The notes under the pieces are model-generated. The model ran no database searches, had not been told where the DNA came from, and worked only from the letters and a program-made list of their open reading frames with translations. Made by a program: the position numbers and the translations under genes. Positions 23,288-29,563 of a DNA stretch of 64,000 nucleotides are shown here, in pieces. The stretch comes from Adhaeribacter_A terreus. Lineage in GTDB: Bacteria > Bacteroidota > Bacteroidia > Cytophagales > Hymenobacteraceae. The stretch spans positions 220,095 to 284,094 of the forward strand of contig NZ_JBHSKT010000006.1 of the NCBI RefSeq assembly GCF_042657365.1. Reading direction: 5' to 3'. Position 1 is the first letter of the stretch. Every line of letters starts with the position of its first letter.

Positions 23288-23317
23288 TTTTCAGGCCGAA
23301 AAGGATAGCGTTTTTAG
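23285..23317 (-). repeat. CGCTAT element at the desaturase stop
   Basis: On the minus strand: head AAAAACGCTATCC, hairpin TTTTCGGCCTGAAAA, tail AAACTAATG. It overlaps the desaturase stop codon (23285-23287). Confidence 0.75.
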
Positions 23318-23371
23318 CTGCTTTTATTTTGTTACTTTTGAGAAACTTCCGTTTATCCACTAAGGGTGGTA

Positions 23372-23407
23372 GGATAAACCGAATAAGTTCGGCAAATACA
23401 GTAGTTA
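23372..23407 (+). repeat. 5' flank shared with the cassette-like gene at 4.4 kb
   Basis: GGATAAAC (23372-23379) and ATACAGTAGTTA (23396-23407) match the flank at 4360-4394 with a one-base spacing difference. GTTTATCC at 23351-23358 can pair with GGATAAAC. Confidence 0.65.
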
Positions 23408-23423
23408 CAATGAATTAAAATAG

Positions 23424-23954
23424 ATGAAGAATCCTTCGTTATCATTAATGTTGTTAATAACAAGCATTTTTTTAATTGGCTGTACCAGTAAGGTGGAACC
23501 TAAAAAAGCAGGAAGAATTCCAGAAAGCTGGAGTTTTGACCTTAGAACGTATGGTCCTCAAGGGAATCCATTACAAATTATAAGTATGGAATCAGATTGG
23601 GACTCTGCTTATTATATTAACCCTAAAGTGAATATTGATCCATTAAATTCTTATCCTTATAGTAGACAATTCCGGATACCTTTTTTTCTTTCACCCCAAG
23701 AAAGAGACTCAGTTTATAGTATCATAAAGAGAATTAAATGCAGGAAAAGAAATTATGATAATGAGAGAATAGAAAAATATACGTTGGGTTACGCAGAGTT
23801 TAATTTTAATGCTCCTGTGATTGAAGAATATTTTGAATGCAGTTATTATGGAACTGAAAAAATGCTTAAAGCAAACCAAAATATGGAGGCTTTACTAAAG
23901 TTTTTTAATGCCAAAATAAAAGGCAAACTTAATGGTAGGGCTTTATTAGAATAA
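23424..23954 (+). CDS. Small lipoprotein in a cassette-like unit
   Basis: A 176-residue protein with a lipoprotein signal (SLSLMLLITSIFLIGC, cysteine near 20). The rest is polar with many aromatic residues (SWSFDLRTYGPQGNP, FFLSPQERDSVYSIIKRIKCRKRNYDNERIEKYTLGYAEFNFN). No family is recognised. It is strikingly AT-rich compared with the genes on both sides. Both flanks match those of the unrelated gene at 4417-4884: the GGATAAAC/GTAGTTA leader and the attC-like 3' site. I infer a mobile cassette. Confidence 0.7.
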   Translation: MKNPSLSLMLLITSIFLIGCTSKVEPKKAGRIPESWSFDLRTYGPQGNPLQIISMESDWDSAYYINPKVNIDPLNSYPYSRQFRIPFFLSPQERDSVYSIIKRIKCRKRNYDNERIEKYTLGYAEFNFNAPVIEEYFECSYYGTEKMLKANQNMEALLKFFNAKIKGKLNGRALLE

Positions 23955-23961
23955 CAAAAAG

Positions 23962-24008
23962 TAACCACAACTAAAGCACACTGGCGCGAGCCTTAGCCAA
24001 ATCCGTTA
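23962..24008 (+). repeat. attC-like inverted repeat at the 3' end of a cassette-like gene
   Basis: TAAC (23962-23965) and GTTA (24005-24008) form the outer arms; CTAAAG (23971-23976, one bulged A) and CTTAG (23992-23996) the inner arms. Spacers are 5 and 8 nt, as at 4882-4929. An unpaired extra base in one inner arm is a known feature of integron attC sites. Confidence 0.65.
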
Positions 24009-24029
24009 TAATCAAACCCAAACCCCACC

Positions 24030-24620
24030 ATGCTTCCCGAAAGCCTCATCCAACAAATTGCCTTCATCAAAGAAATAGACAAGCTCAAATACATACAGCG
24101 GAAAACCCGGTTATTTAACTCCGACCGCAACGAAAACGACGCCGAGCACAGCTGGCACCTGGCCATGATGGCCCTCGTGTTAGCCGAACACGCCAACGAA
24201 CCGATCGATATCCTGAAGGTAGTGAAAATGGTCTTGATCCACGACATTGTAGAAATAGACGCCGGCGACACCTTCATTTACGACACCCAGAAAAACCATT
24301 CCAACGCCGACGAAGAACGCCTGGCCGCCAACCGCATTTTCGGTTTATTGCCCGAAGCCCAAGCCCGCGAACTTATTGCCATCTGGGAAGAATTTGAAGC
24401 CGGCCAAACCTCCGAAGCCAAATTTGCCCGCACCATGGACCGCCTGGAACCGCTGTTGCAAAACACCTCCAACAACGGCGGCACCTGGAACGAATTCGGG
24501 GTAGATTACAGCAAGGTGTACGCCAAGAAAAGCATCATGAAAGAAGGCTCCGAAACGATATGGAATTACGCCGAAAAACTCATTAACGAAAGCGTAGAAA
24601 AAGGGATTCTGAAGAAGTAG
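24030..24620 (+). CDS. HD-domain hydrolase (YfbR/HDDC2-like 5'-deoxynucleotidase family)
   Basis: A 196-residue HD-family phosphohydrolase. Metal-binding positions are visible in NDAEHSWHLAMMALVLAEH and MVLIHDIVEIDAGDTF, with a later Asp in RTMDRLEPLLQN. This order is typical of the YfbR/HDDC2 group, which dephosphorylates deoxynucleoside monophosphates. It follows directly after the cassette 3' site, 22 bp downstream. The exact substrate is inferred only from the family. Confidence 0.85.
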   Translation: MLPESLIQQIAFIKEIDKLKYIQRKTRLFNSDRNENDAEHSWHLAMMALVLAEHANEPIDILKVVKMVLIHDIVEIDAGDTFIYDTQKNHSNADEERLAANRIFGLLPEAQARELIAIWEEFEAGQTSEAKFARTMDRLEPLLQNTSNNGGTWNEFGVDYSKVYAKKSIMKEGSETIWNYAEKLINESVEKGILKK

Positions 24621-24659
24621 TTAGTTGAATCCCAAGCTTTAAAACATTTGAGCAGGTAA

Positions 24660-25217
24660 ATGCGGATTAAATTATTAATGGCAATTCTTCTGGGGTTGCC
24701 CGGAATTTCATTTGCTCAGGCATTTGGAAAAGGTATTTATAAAGGGCAAAAACTGCCCTTCGAGATTTGCTACCTAACTTACAACGACTCAACAATTCAG
24801 GTAGAGTATTTTTATCAGAAAAGCGGCCAGATCTTCGACTATATTCCTGCTAAAAAGCTTGTGCATGGCTTGGAAAGCTCTTCTACCAAACCGACTTACA
24901 AATCAACGGACGATAGCATTTTAGTTTTTGCAAAAAAAGACTATTACCTGGTTAAAAGAAAAGGCTTTGGCAAAGTAAAAGTTTATAAATCGGATGAAAG
25001 CATTAAAGATGTTAATAAGTTGCGAAATCGATGCAAACTTCACCGGTTTAATTGGGCTAACTTTAGGTATCTAAAGTCACATTTAAGCATAGAGGAACAT
25101 TTGATATGGGAAAAGGTGCACTCGCTTGACTTGAAAAAGTATCTTGATTTAAGCGAAGTTGAATTTGATAAAAAACTAACTGAGGCGGAGAAAAACGTCA
25201 GAAACATGCTTAATTAA
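24660..25217 (+). CDS. Secreted protein of unknown function
   Basis: A 185-residue protein with a clear signal peptide (MRIKLLMAILLGLPGISFAQA). The mature part is basic and lysine-rich with FGKGIYKGQKLPFEICYLTYNDSTIQVEYFY near its start and a charged helical C-terminus (FDKKLTEAEKNVRNML). No recognised domain. It is more AT-rich than the HD gene before it. A tandem arrangement with the next methyltransferase (24 bp gap) suggests co-transcription but not a shared function. Confidence 0.6.
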   Translation: MRIKLLMAILLGLPGISFAQAFGKGIYKGQKLPFEICYLTYNDSTIQVEYFYQKSGQIFDYIPAKKLVHGLESSSTKPTYKSTDDSILVFAKKDYYLVKRKGFGKVKVYKSDESIKDVNKLRNRCKLHRFNWANFRYLKSHLSIEEHLIWEKVHSLDLKKYLDLSEVEFDKKLTEAEKNVRNMLN

Positions 25218-25241
25218 TTAGAAAAAAGAAGCCCTGAATTA

Positions 25242-25889
25242 ATGGCTAAATTACCCATGAGCCCCTACCAAACCACCTTCGAAACCTGGAACAAAGTAGC
25301 CTCCGCCTACCAGGAAAAATTCATGGATCTGGATCTATACGACGATACCTACGACGCTTTCTTTAGCTTAATCGAAAATCAAAATGCCCGCATTTTTGAA
25401 ATTGGTTGCGGTCCGGGAAACATCACAAAGTACCTGTTAGCCAAAAGGCCGGATTTCCGGATCGAAGCGATTGACGTAGCGCCGAACATGCTGGAACTGG
25501 CCAAAAAGAATAACCCAGGCGCTAACTTCAGGCAAATGGACTGCCGCGAAATCGACACCATATACCAAAAATTCGACGGAATTATGTGCGGTTTCGCCAT
25601 GCCCTACCTTTCCCAACCCGACTGCTCCAAACTGATTAAAGATTGCGCCGCTTTGCTACAAACCGGCGGCATTTTCTATTGCAGCGCCATAGAAGGAAAC
25701 TACGAGCAATCGGGTTACGAAGCCAACAGCGCGGGCGATAAAATGTACGTTTATTACTACCCGGAAAGCTTTTTACAAATGCAACTCCAGCAAAATAACT
25801 TCAAAACGGTACATTTTTTCCGCAAAAAACTGCCCAAAGCTGAAGGCACCATTTCCACGCATCTCATCTTCATCGCCTGGAAAAATTAA
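25242..25889 (+). CDS. Class I SAM-dependent methyltransferase
   Basis: A 215-residue methyltransferase. FETWNKVASAYQEKFMDLDLYDDTY is a typical cap. Motif I is IFEIGCGPGNITKYLLAKRP, then RIEAIDVAPNMLELAKKNNPGANFRQMDCREI and FDGIMCGFAMPYLSQPD. The gene may start at 25242 or at the ATG at 25257 (MSPYQTTF). It is small-molecule type by its closing YPESFLQMQLQQNNFKTVHFFRK. Substrate unknown. Confidence 0.85.
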   Translation: MAKLPMSPYQTTFETWNKVASAYQEKFMDLDLYDDTYDAFFSLIENQNARIFEIGCGPGNITKYLLAKRPDFRIEAIDVAPNMLELAKKNNPGANFRQMDCREIDTIYQKFDGIMCGFAMPYLSQPDCSKLIKDCAALLQTGGIFYCSAIEGNYEQSGYEANSAGDKMYVYYYPESFLQMQLQQNNFKTVHFFRKKLPKAEGTISTHLIFIAWKN

Positions 25890-26007
25890 GCCTGTGAACT
25901 GGTTGTAAAACTTCGTTCGGAATTCTATTAGCATTGGTTAGATTTGCACTTGCCTTGCCAGATCCAGAAATTTAATTCTTCCGCCTTCCAAAACTTAAAA
26001 GGTTCCT

Positions 26008-26430
26008 ATGAAAAACCTCTTTTCTGAACGCGTTGCTGCCATTGGGTTATTAGCCATCCAAACCCTCATGATCGGGTTTCATTTGCTTATCCTTACGGGT
26101 GTAATTCCTTTCAACATTGTTTGGGGTGGCAGGCTGAAAACGCATGAGCAAATGGTTTCTTTCGAGCTGGTTTCCGTAAGCATGAACCTGCTCATGGTGC
26201 TGGTTGTAGCAGTTTATTCCGGGCTCCTGAATCTAAAAGTAAACCGCACGTTTCTTCGGGGTTTGCTCTGGGGCATGATGGCGCTTTTCCTCTTAAACAC
26301 CATCGGCAATTTATTATCGGTAAACGCGTTGGAGAAAGCCATTTTCACGCCCGCAACGTTGCTGCTCGCCTTGTTCAGTTTACGGCTGGCCATTAGCAAA
26401 GAACCTATCCTGGCAAAAAGCAAAGCCTGA
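26008..26430 (+). CDS. Four-helix membrane protein of unknown function
   Basis: A 140-residue membrane protein with hydrophobic segments at about 11-34 (AIGLLAIQTLMIGFHLLILTGVI), 50-70 (ELVSVSMNLLMVLVVAVYSGLL), 82-101 (GLLWGMMALFLLNTIGNLLSV) and 108-124. The loops are short. This is the plan of many small uncharacterised membrane proteins in the phylum. It lies between the methyltransferase and a GNAT gene with over 70 bp gaps on both sides, so it is probably a single gene. Confidence 0.6.
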   Translation: MKNLFSERVAAIGLLAIQTLMIGFHLLILTGVIPFNIVWGGRLKTHEQMVSFELVSVSMNLLMVLVVAVYSGLLNLKVNRTFLRGLLWGMMALFLLNTIGNLLSVNALEKAIFTPATLLLALFSLRLAISKEPILAKSKA

Positions 26431-26503
26431 GCCGGTTCTCACCGAAAGTCCAACAAAACCGTCGCGTATAAACTGCGTACCAGCGGGTTTAAATTTCAAT
26501 AAC

Positions 26504-26779
26504 ATGACCATAACCCACGACGAAAAATACCAGCAATTTACGTTAGTTTGTCCCGACGGCGACGAAGCCGAACTGGCCTACTCCAAACCTTCCGACGACG
26601 TTATTTCCTTCACCCACACCTTCGTACCGGAAAACCACCGCAACCAGGGCCTGGCCGAAAAACTAATAAAACACGGTTTTGCTTACGCCCAAGAAAACAA
26701 GTTAAAAGTACTTCCCGGTTGCGAAGCCGTCTCCAAATTCCTGCAAACCCACCCGGAATACCAGCAGTTTTTAATGTGA
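26504..26779 (+). CDS. Small GNAT N-acetyltransferase (YidJ/YjdJ-like)
   Basis: A 91-residue mini-GNAT domain. AELAYSKPSDDVISFTHTFVPENHRNQGLAEKLIKHGFAYAQENKLKVLPGCEAVSKFL shows the acetyl-CoA binding turn (HRNQGLAEKLI) and the P-GCxxVxxxL closing segment of the single-domain GNAT family PF14542. Such proteins may acetylate amines or act as regulators. It is a single gene immediately upstream of the inverted-repeat-bounded GIY-YIG unit. Confidence 0.85.
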   Translation: MTITHDEKYQQFTLVCPDGDEAELAYSKPSDDVISFTHTFVPENHRNQGLAEKLIKHGFAYAQENKLKVLPGCEAVSKFLQTHPEYQQFLM

Positions 26780-26844
26780 GCTCGGGCTTTACTGAAAAGG
26801 TTGCTTAGTATTACCTACATCTACATAGCTAACTAAAAATACAC

Positions 26845-27266
26845 CTGTCATCCTGAGCGATAGCGAAGGAACTTGTCGGCGAACAGCAGAAACGTTACCT
26901 ACAACGAAAAATGAAAGGGCTGCATTACTTTGTGTACATCGTAACCAACCCCAACAAAACAGTTTTATATACTGGCGTTACCAACGATCTTACCGTTCGC
27001 TTAGAACAACATTATCAAAACCGTGGTGACAAAGCTACTTTTACAGGAAAATATCATTGCTACAAATTGCTTTACTATGAAATATTTTCCGGCATTGAAC
27101 AGGCAATTAGCAGAGAAAAAGAGATCAAAGGCTGAACACTGGCAAAGAAAGAAACTTTAATCGCAACGCTTAACCCAAATTGGGATTTCCTGAAAGCGTA
27201 AAGTGCTTTTAGTTTGCGTTGCTACATAAAGCCGACAAGGTCCTTCGCTACCGCTCAGGATGACAG
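26845..27266. mobile_element. Inverted-repeat-bounded unit carrying a GIY-YIG gene
   Basis: The 36 bp starting CTGTCATCCTGAGCG and ending CTTGTCGGC (26845-26880) are repeated inverted at 27231-27266 with two mismatches. The enclosed 422 bp carry only the GIY-YIG gene. The terminal sequence is the same family as the gene-less palindromes at 2719-2786 and 14303-14370, so the unit looks like the full-length form and those like non-autonomous relatives. No flanking target duplication was identified. Confidence 0.65.
26911..27201 (+). pseudogene. GIY-YIG endonuclease-like gene interrupted by an in-frame TGA
   Basis: A small single-domain GIY-YIG nuclease (URI/UvrC type). The first 74 codons give MKGLHYFVYIVTNPNKTVLYTGVTNDLTVRLEQHYQNRG, with the YIV/YTG core and the conserved Arg, through YYEIFSGIEQAISREKEIKG with the metal-binding Glu. 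The codon after KG is TGA (27133-27135) where the family almost always has Trp. In the same frame the sequence continues TLAKKETLIATLNPNWDFLKA to a TAA at 27199-27201, the normal family C-terminus. One base change (TGG to TGA) explains the break. The truncated form keeps the catalytic core and might still work. Confidence 0.8.
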
Positions 27267-27316
27267 AAATTTATCATTCCAGCTTTATTATTCATTATTC
27301 ATTAAACATTAATCAT

Positions 27317-27349
27317 TAAAAACGCCAGGCATTCCTGCATAAAAAGTCA
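27317..27349 (+). repeat. CGCTAT element, divergent head
   Basis: Head AAAAACGCCAGG, tail ATAAAAAGTCAC. It lies between the GIY-YIG unit and the next gene. Confidence 0.5.
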
Positions 27350-27428
27350 CATCCGCGCAAATCCCGAAGTCTGAAAATCTTTAAGCCAACTAACCCGGAA
27401 AGCGCTATTTTTGCACTTTCGTTTGCGC

Positions 27429-28025
27429 ATGGATTTTTGGGGTTATTTGCTGGTTTTTGTGTTGGCCTTTCTGGTAGATCTTATTCCGTTTGCCGGTCCG
27501 CCCGCCTGGACGGTAATGGTATTCTGCCTGGTAGTTTTTAAGCTGAAAGTCTGGCCGGTTCTAATTTTGGGCGTAATTGCTTCCACGCTGGGCCGCTACT
27601 TTATGAGCCGGTTTATTTTCCAGGTTTCCGGGAAGTTCCTCACCGAAGAAAAAGCGCAGGACCTGGCTTTTATTGGCCGGAAACTGGAAACCCATGGCTG
27701 GCAATCGCGCCTGTTTATCTTTCTTTACACGCTTACACCGCTTTCTACCACCGCTTTATTTACCGCCATTGGCATGGCCCGCATCAGTGCCGCCAAAGCG
27801 CTTCCAGCCTTTTTCATCGGCAAACTCATCAGCGATTGGCTCGTTTTAAAAGCCAGCGAATACGTAAGCAAAGACCCGAAAGCAGCATTGCAACACCTGT
27901 TCAGTCCGCAATTCATTATTTATACTATTCTGGGAATTTTATTGGTAGCGTTCCTGCTTTTTGCCGATTGGCGTACGCTGCTGGAAAAGAAAAAACTGCG
28001 CTTCAAATTCAACATCCTGAAATAG
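27429..28025 (+). CDS. Multi-pass membrane protein, possibly DedA/VTT-like
   Basis: A 198-residue membrane protein. The frame opens with a TTG at 27411; the ATG at 27429 (MDFWGYLLVFVLAFLVDLIPFAGPPAWTVM) is the better start. The PFAGPPAW motif, the VIASTLGRYFMSRF segment with an Arg in the membrane, and TLTPLSTTALFTAIGMARI are reminiscent of small VTT/SNARE-associated membrane proteins. Four to five helices are predicted. A TATTTTTG at 27406-27413 may be a -7 element. The family name is tentative. Confidence 0.6.
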   Translation: MDFWGYLLVFVLAFLVDLIPFAGPPAWTVMVFCLVVFKLKVWPVLILGVIASTLGRYFMSRFIFQVSGKFLTEEKAQDLAFIGRKLETHGWQSRLFIFLYTLTPLSTTALFTAIGMARISAAKALPAFFIGKLISDWLVLKASEYVSKDPKAALQHLFSPQFIIYTILGILLVAFLLFADWRTLLEKKKLRFKFNILK

Positions 28026-28098
28026 ATATTGCAAAGCTTTTTCAGTTACGAATCGCGCCATAAAACCTAAACCAAAGCAAATTCCGTAAGCAGCCAAC

Positions 28099-29124
28099 AT
28101 GAAACGTTTGCTGCTTTTCGTGTTTATAAACGCTATGCTTTTGCCCCTTAAAAGTCAGGCTTGGGGCTTTTACGCGCATCGAAGAATCGACCGCCTGGCC
28201 GTTTTCACGCTTCCGCCGGAAATGATCGGTTTCTACAAAAAGCACATCGTGTATATCACCGAAACCGCCACCAAACCCGATAGCCGCCGCACCCTCGTAC
28301 CCGGCGAAGCCCCGAAGCATTACATCGACATAGATGTGTACGGCGACAGCGCGGTTTACAAATTGCCTCGTTTCTGGAAAGATGCCGTAGCAAAATATAC
28401 CGAAGACACATTGATGGCTTACGGTATTGTTCCCTGGCACATCAACTTCATGAAATACCAGCTCACAGAAGCTTTTAAAGCCCGTGATACCGATAAGATT
28501 TTGCGCCTTTCCAGCGAAATGGGCCACTACATTGCCGATGCCTGCGTACCGCTGCACACCACCCAAAACTACAACGGCCAACTCACCAACCAACGCGGCA
28601 TTCACGGCCTTTGGGAAAGTCGCCTGCCGGAATTATTAGCCAGCAACTACGATTTCTTCGTAGGTCGCGCCGCCTATATTGAAAACCCGCAATACCGCGC
28701 CTGGGATGCTGTTACGCGTTCGCATTTAGCTTTAGATTCGGTATTAAGTTTCGAGAAAAAAGTAACTGAAGACTTCGACGAAGACCGGAAATACAGTTTC
28801 GAAGATCGCAACGGTGTAAATACAAGAGTTTACTCCAGAGATTTCTGCGAAGATTACCACCGCAAATTAAACGGACAAGTTGAACGGCAAATGCGCTATG
28901 CCATTGCACTTACCGGCAGCTTCTGGTATACCTGCTGGGTAGATGCCGGCCAACCTGACCTCAATAAAATGGCTGGAATTTCCGAAAAAGAATTACAAAA
29001 TCTGAAAGAAGAACCCAAACCGCAACAAATCGTTTTACCTGTACGGCCGGAAGCTTCTATTCCCAGAGCCACGCCTGTACCTGCCCACGCCGAAAGTTTA
29101 TTTCTAAGTTGCGCGTTTCATTAA
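28099..29124 (+). CDS. Secreted zinc-dependent phospholipase C / S1-P1 nuclease-like protein
   Basis: A 341-residue exported protein. After the signal peptide the mature end is WGFYAHRRID, the N-terminal Trp and nearby His that bind zinc in the phospholipase C/S1-P1 nuclease fold. Later ligand candidates are KHYIDIDVYG, SEMGHYIADACVPLHTT and the GIHGLWESRL helix, all in the expected order. The signal peptide codons for INAMLLPLKSQ coincide with a complete CGCTAT element (28127-28157). Lipid versus nucleic-acid cleavage cannot be decided from sequence. It is a single gene. Confidence 0.8.
   Translation: MKRLLLFVFINAMLLPLKSQAWGFYAHRRIDRLAVFTLPPEMIGFYKKHIVYITETATKPDSRRTLVPGEAPKHYIDIDVYGDSAVYKLPRFWKDAVAKYTEDTLMAYGIVPWHINFMKYQLTEAFKARDTDKILRLSSEMGHYIADACVPLHTTQNYNGQLTNQRGIHGLWESRLPELLASNYDFFVGRAAYIENPQYRAWDAVTRSHLALDSVLSFEKKVTEDFDEDRKYSFEDRNGVNTRVYSRDFCEDYHRKLNGQVERQMRYAIALTGSFWYTCWVDAGQPDLNKMAGISEKELQNLKEEPKPQQIVLPVRPEASIPRATPVPAHAESLFLSCAFH
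28127..28157 (+). repeat. CGCTAT element inside a signal-peptide coding sequence
   Basis: Head AAACGCTATGC, hairpin CTTTTGCCCCTTAAAAG, tail AAAAGTCAG, all within codons of the phospholipase-like gene. Confidence 0.65.
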
Positions 29125-29190
29125 AGCCAGCTTTTTTCAGCAATTAAATCTTTTAGCTAAGTTTGGCTGAAAGAAATCAATAAAATTCCA

Positions 29191-29394
29191 ATGCTGAAAT
29201 ATTTCAAAAAATACATATTGTCGTTTTTCTTCGCCTATGGTTTTCTTTGCCTGGCAGATAAAGCTTACATCTTTTTTAATAAAGCCCGGATCTATAACGA
29301 ACAATTGCTTTTGACTACTGCTGCCGGTTTAGCCCTTATCAACCTTTATTTCAGCTGGAAAGACGAAGCTAAAAAAGTAGCCAGGAATAAATAA
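29191..29394 (+). CDS. Small membrane-associated protein
   Basis: A 67-residue protein starting MLKYFKKYILSFFFAYGFLCLADKAYIFF, with a second weakly hydrophobic segment (LLLTTAAGLALINLYFSW) and a basic tail (KDEAKKVARNK). It is followed immediately by a strong palindromic terminator-like structure, which supports a real transcription unit. No family recognised. Confidence 0.5.
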   Translation: MLKYFKKYILSFFFAYGFLCLADKAYIFFNKARIYNEQLLLTTAAGLALINLYFSWKDEAKKVARNK

Positions 29395-29413
29395 ACCGGC
29401 ACTTTTCAAACAA

Positions 29414-29465
29414 AAAACCATAGCGTTTTACCGAAGATGAATCGGTAAAACGCTATGGTTTTAAG
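29414..29465. terminator. Perfect palindrome made of two opposed CGCTAT heads
   Basis: AAAACCATAGCG...CCGA (29414-29434) and TCGG...CGCTATGGTTTT (29442-29462) form a perfect 21-bp stem with a 7-nt loop and T-runs at both ends. It lies between convergent genes and probably terminates both. Confidence 0.8.
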
Positions 29466-29563
29466 GAGAAAAAGCACGAAGGAAGAACTAGTTTTGCAGT
29501 GCTTATTTCAAATTTCAAACCTGTTTTCAGGAGTAAAGTAAGCACTGCAAAGCCGTAGCCTGA

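Noticed and set aside
28042..28605. 187-codon minus-strand open frame
   Set aside because: It is antisense to the phospholipase/nuclease-like gene, whose zinc-ligand motifs are all in place.
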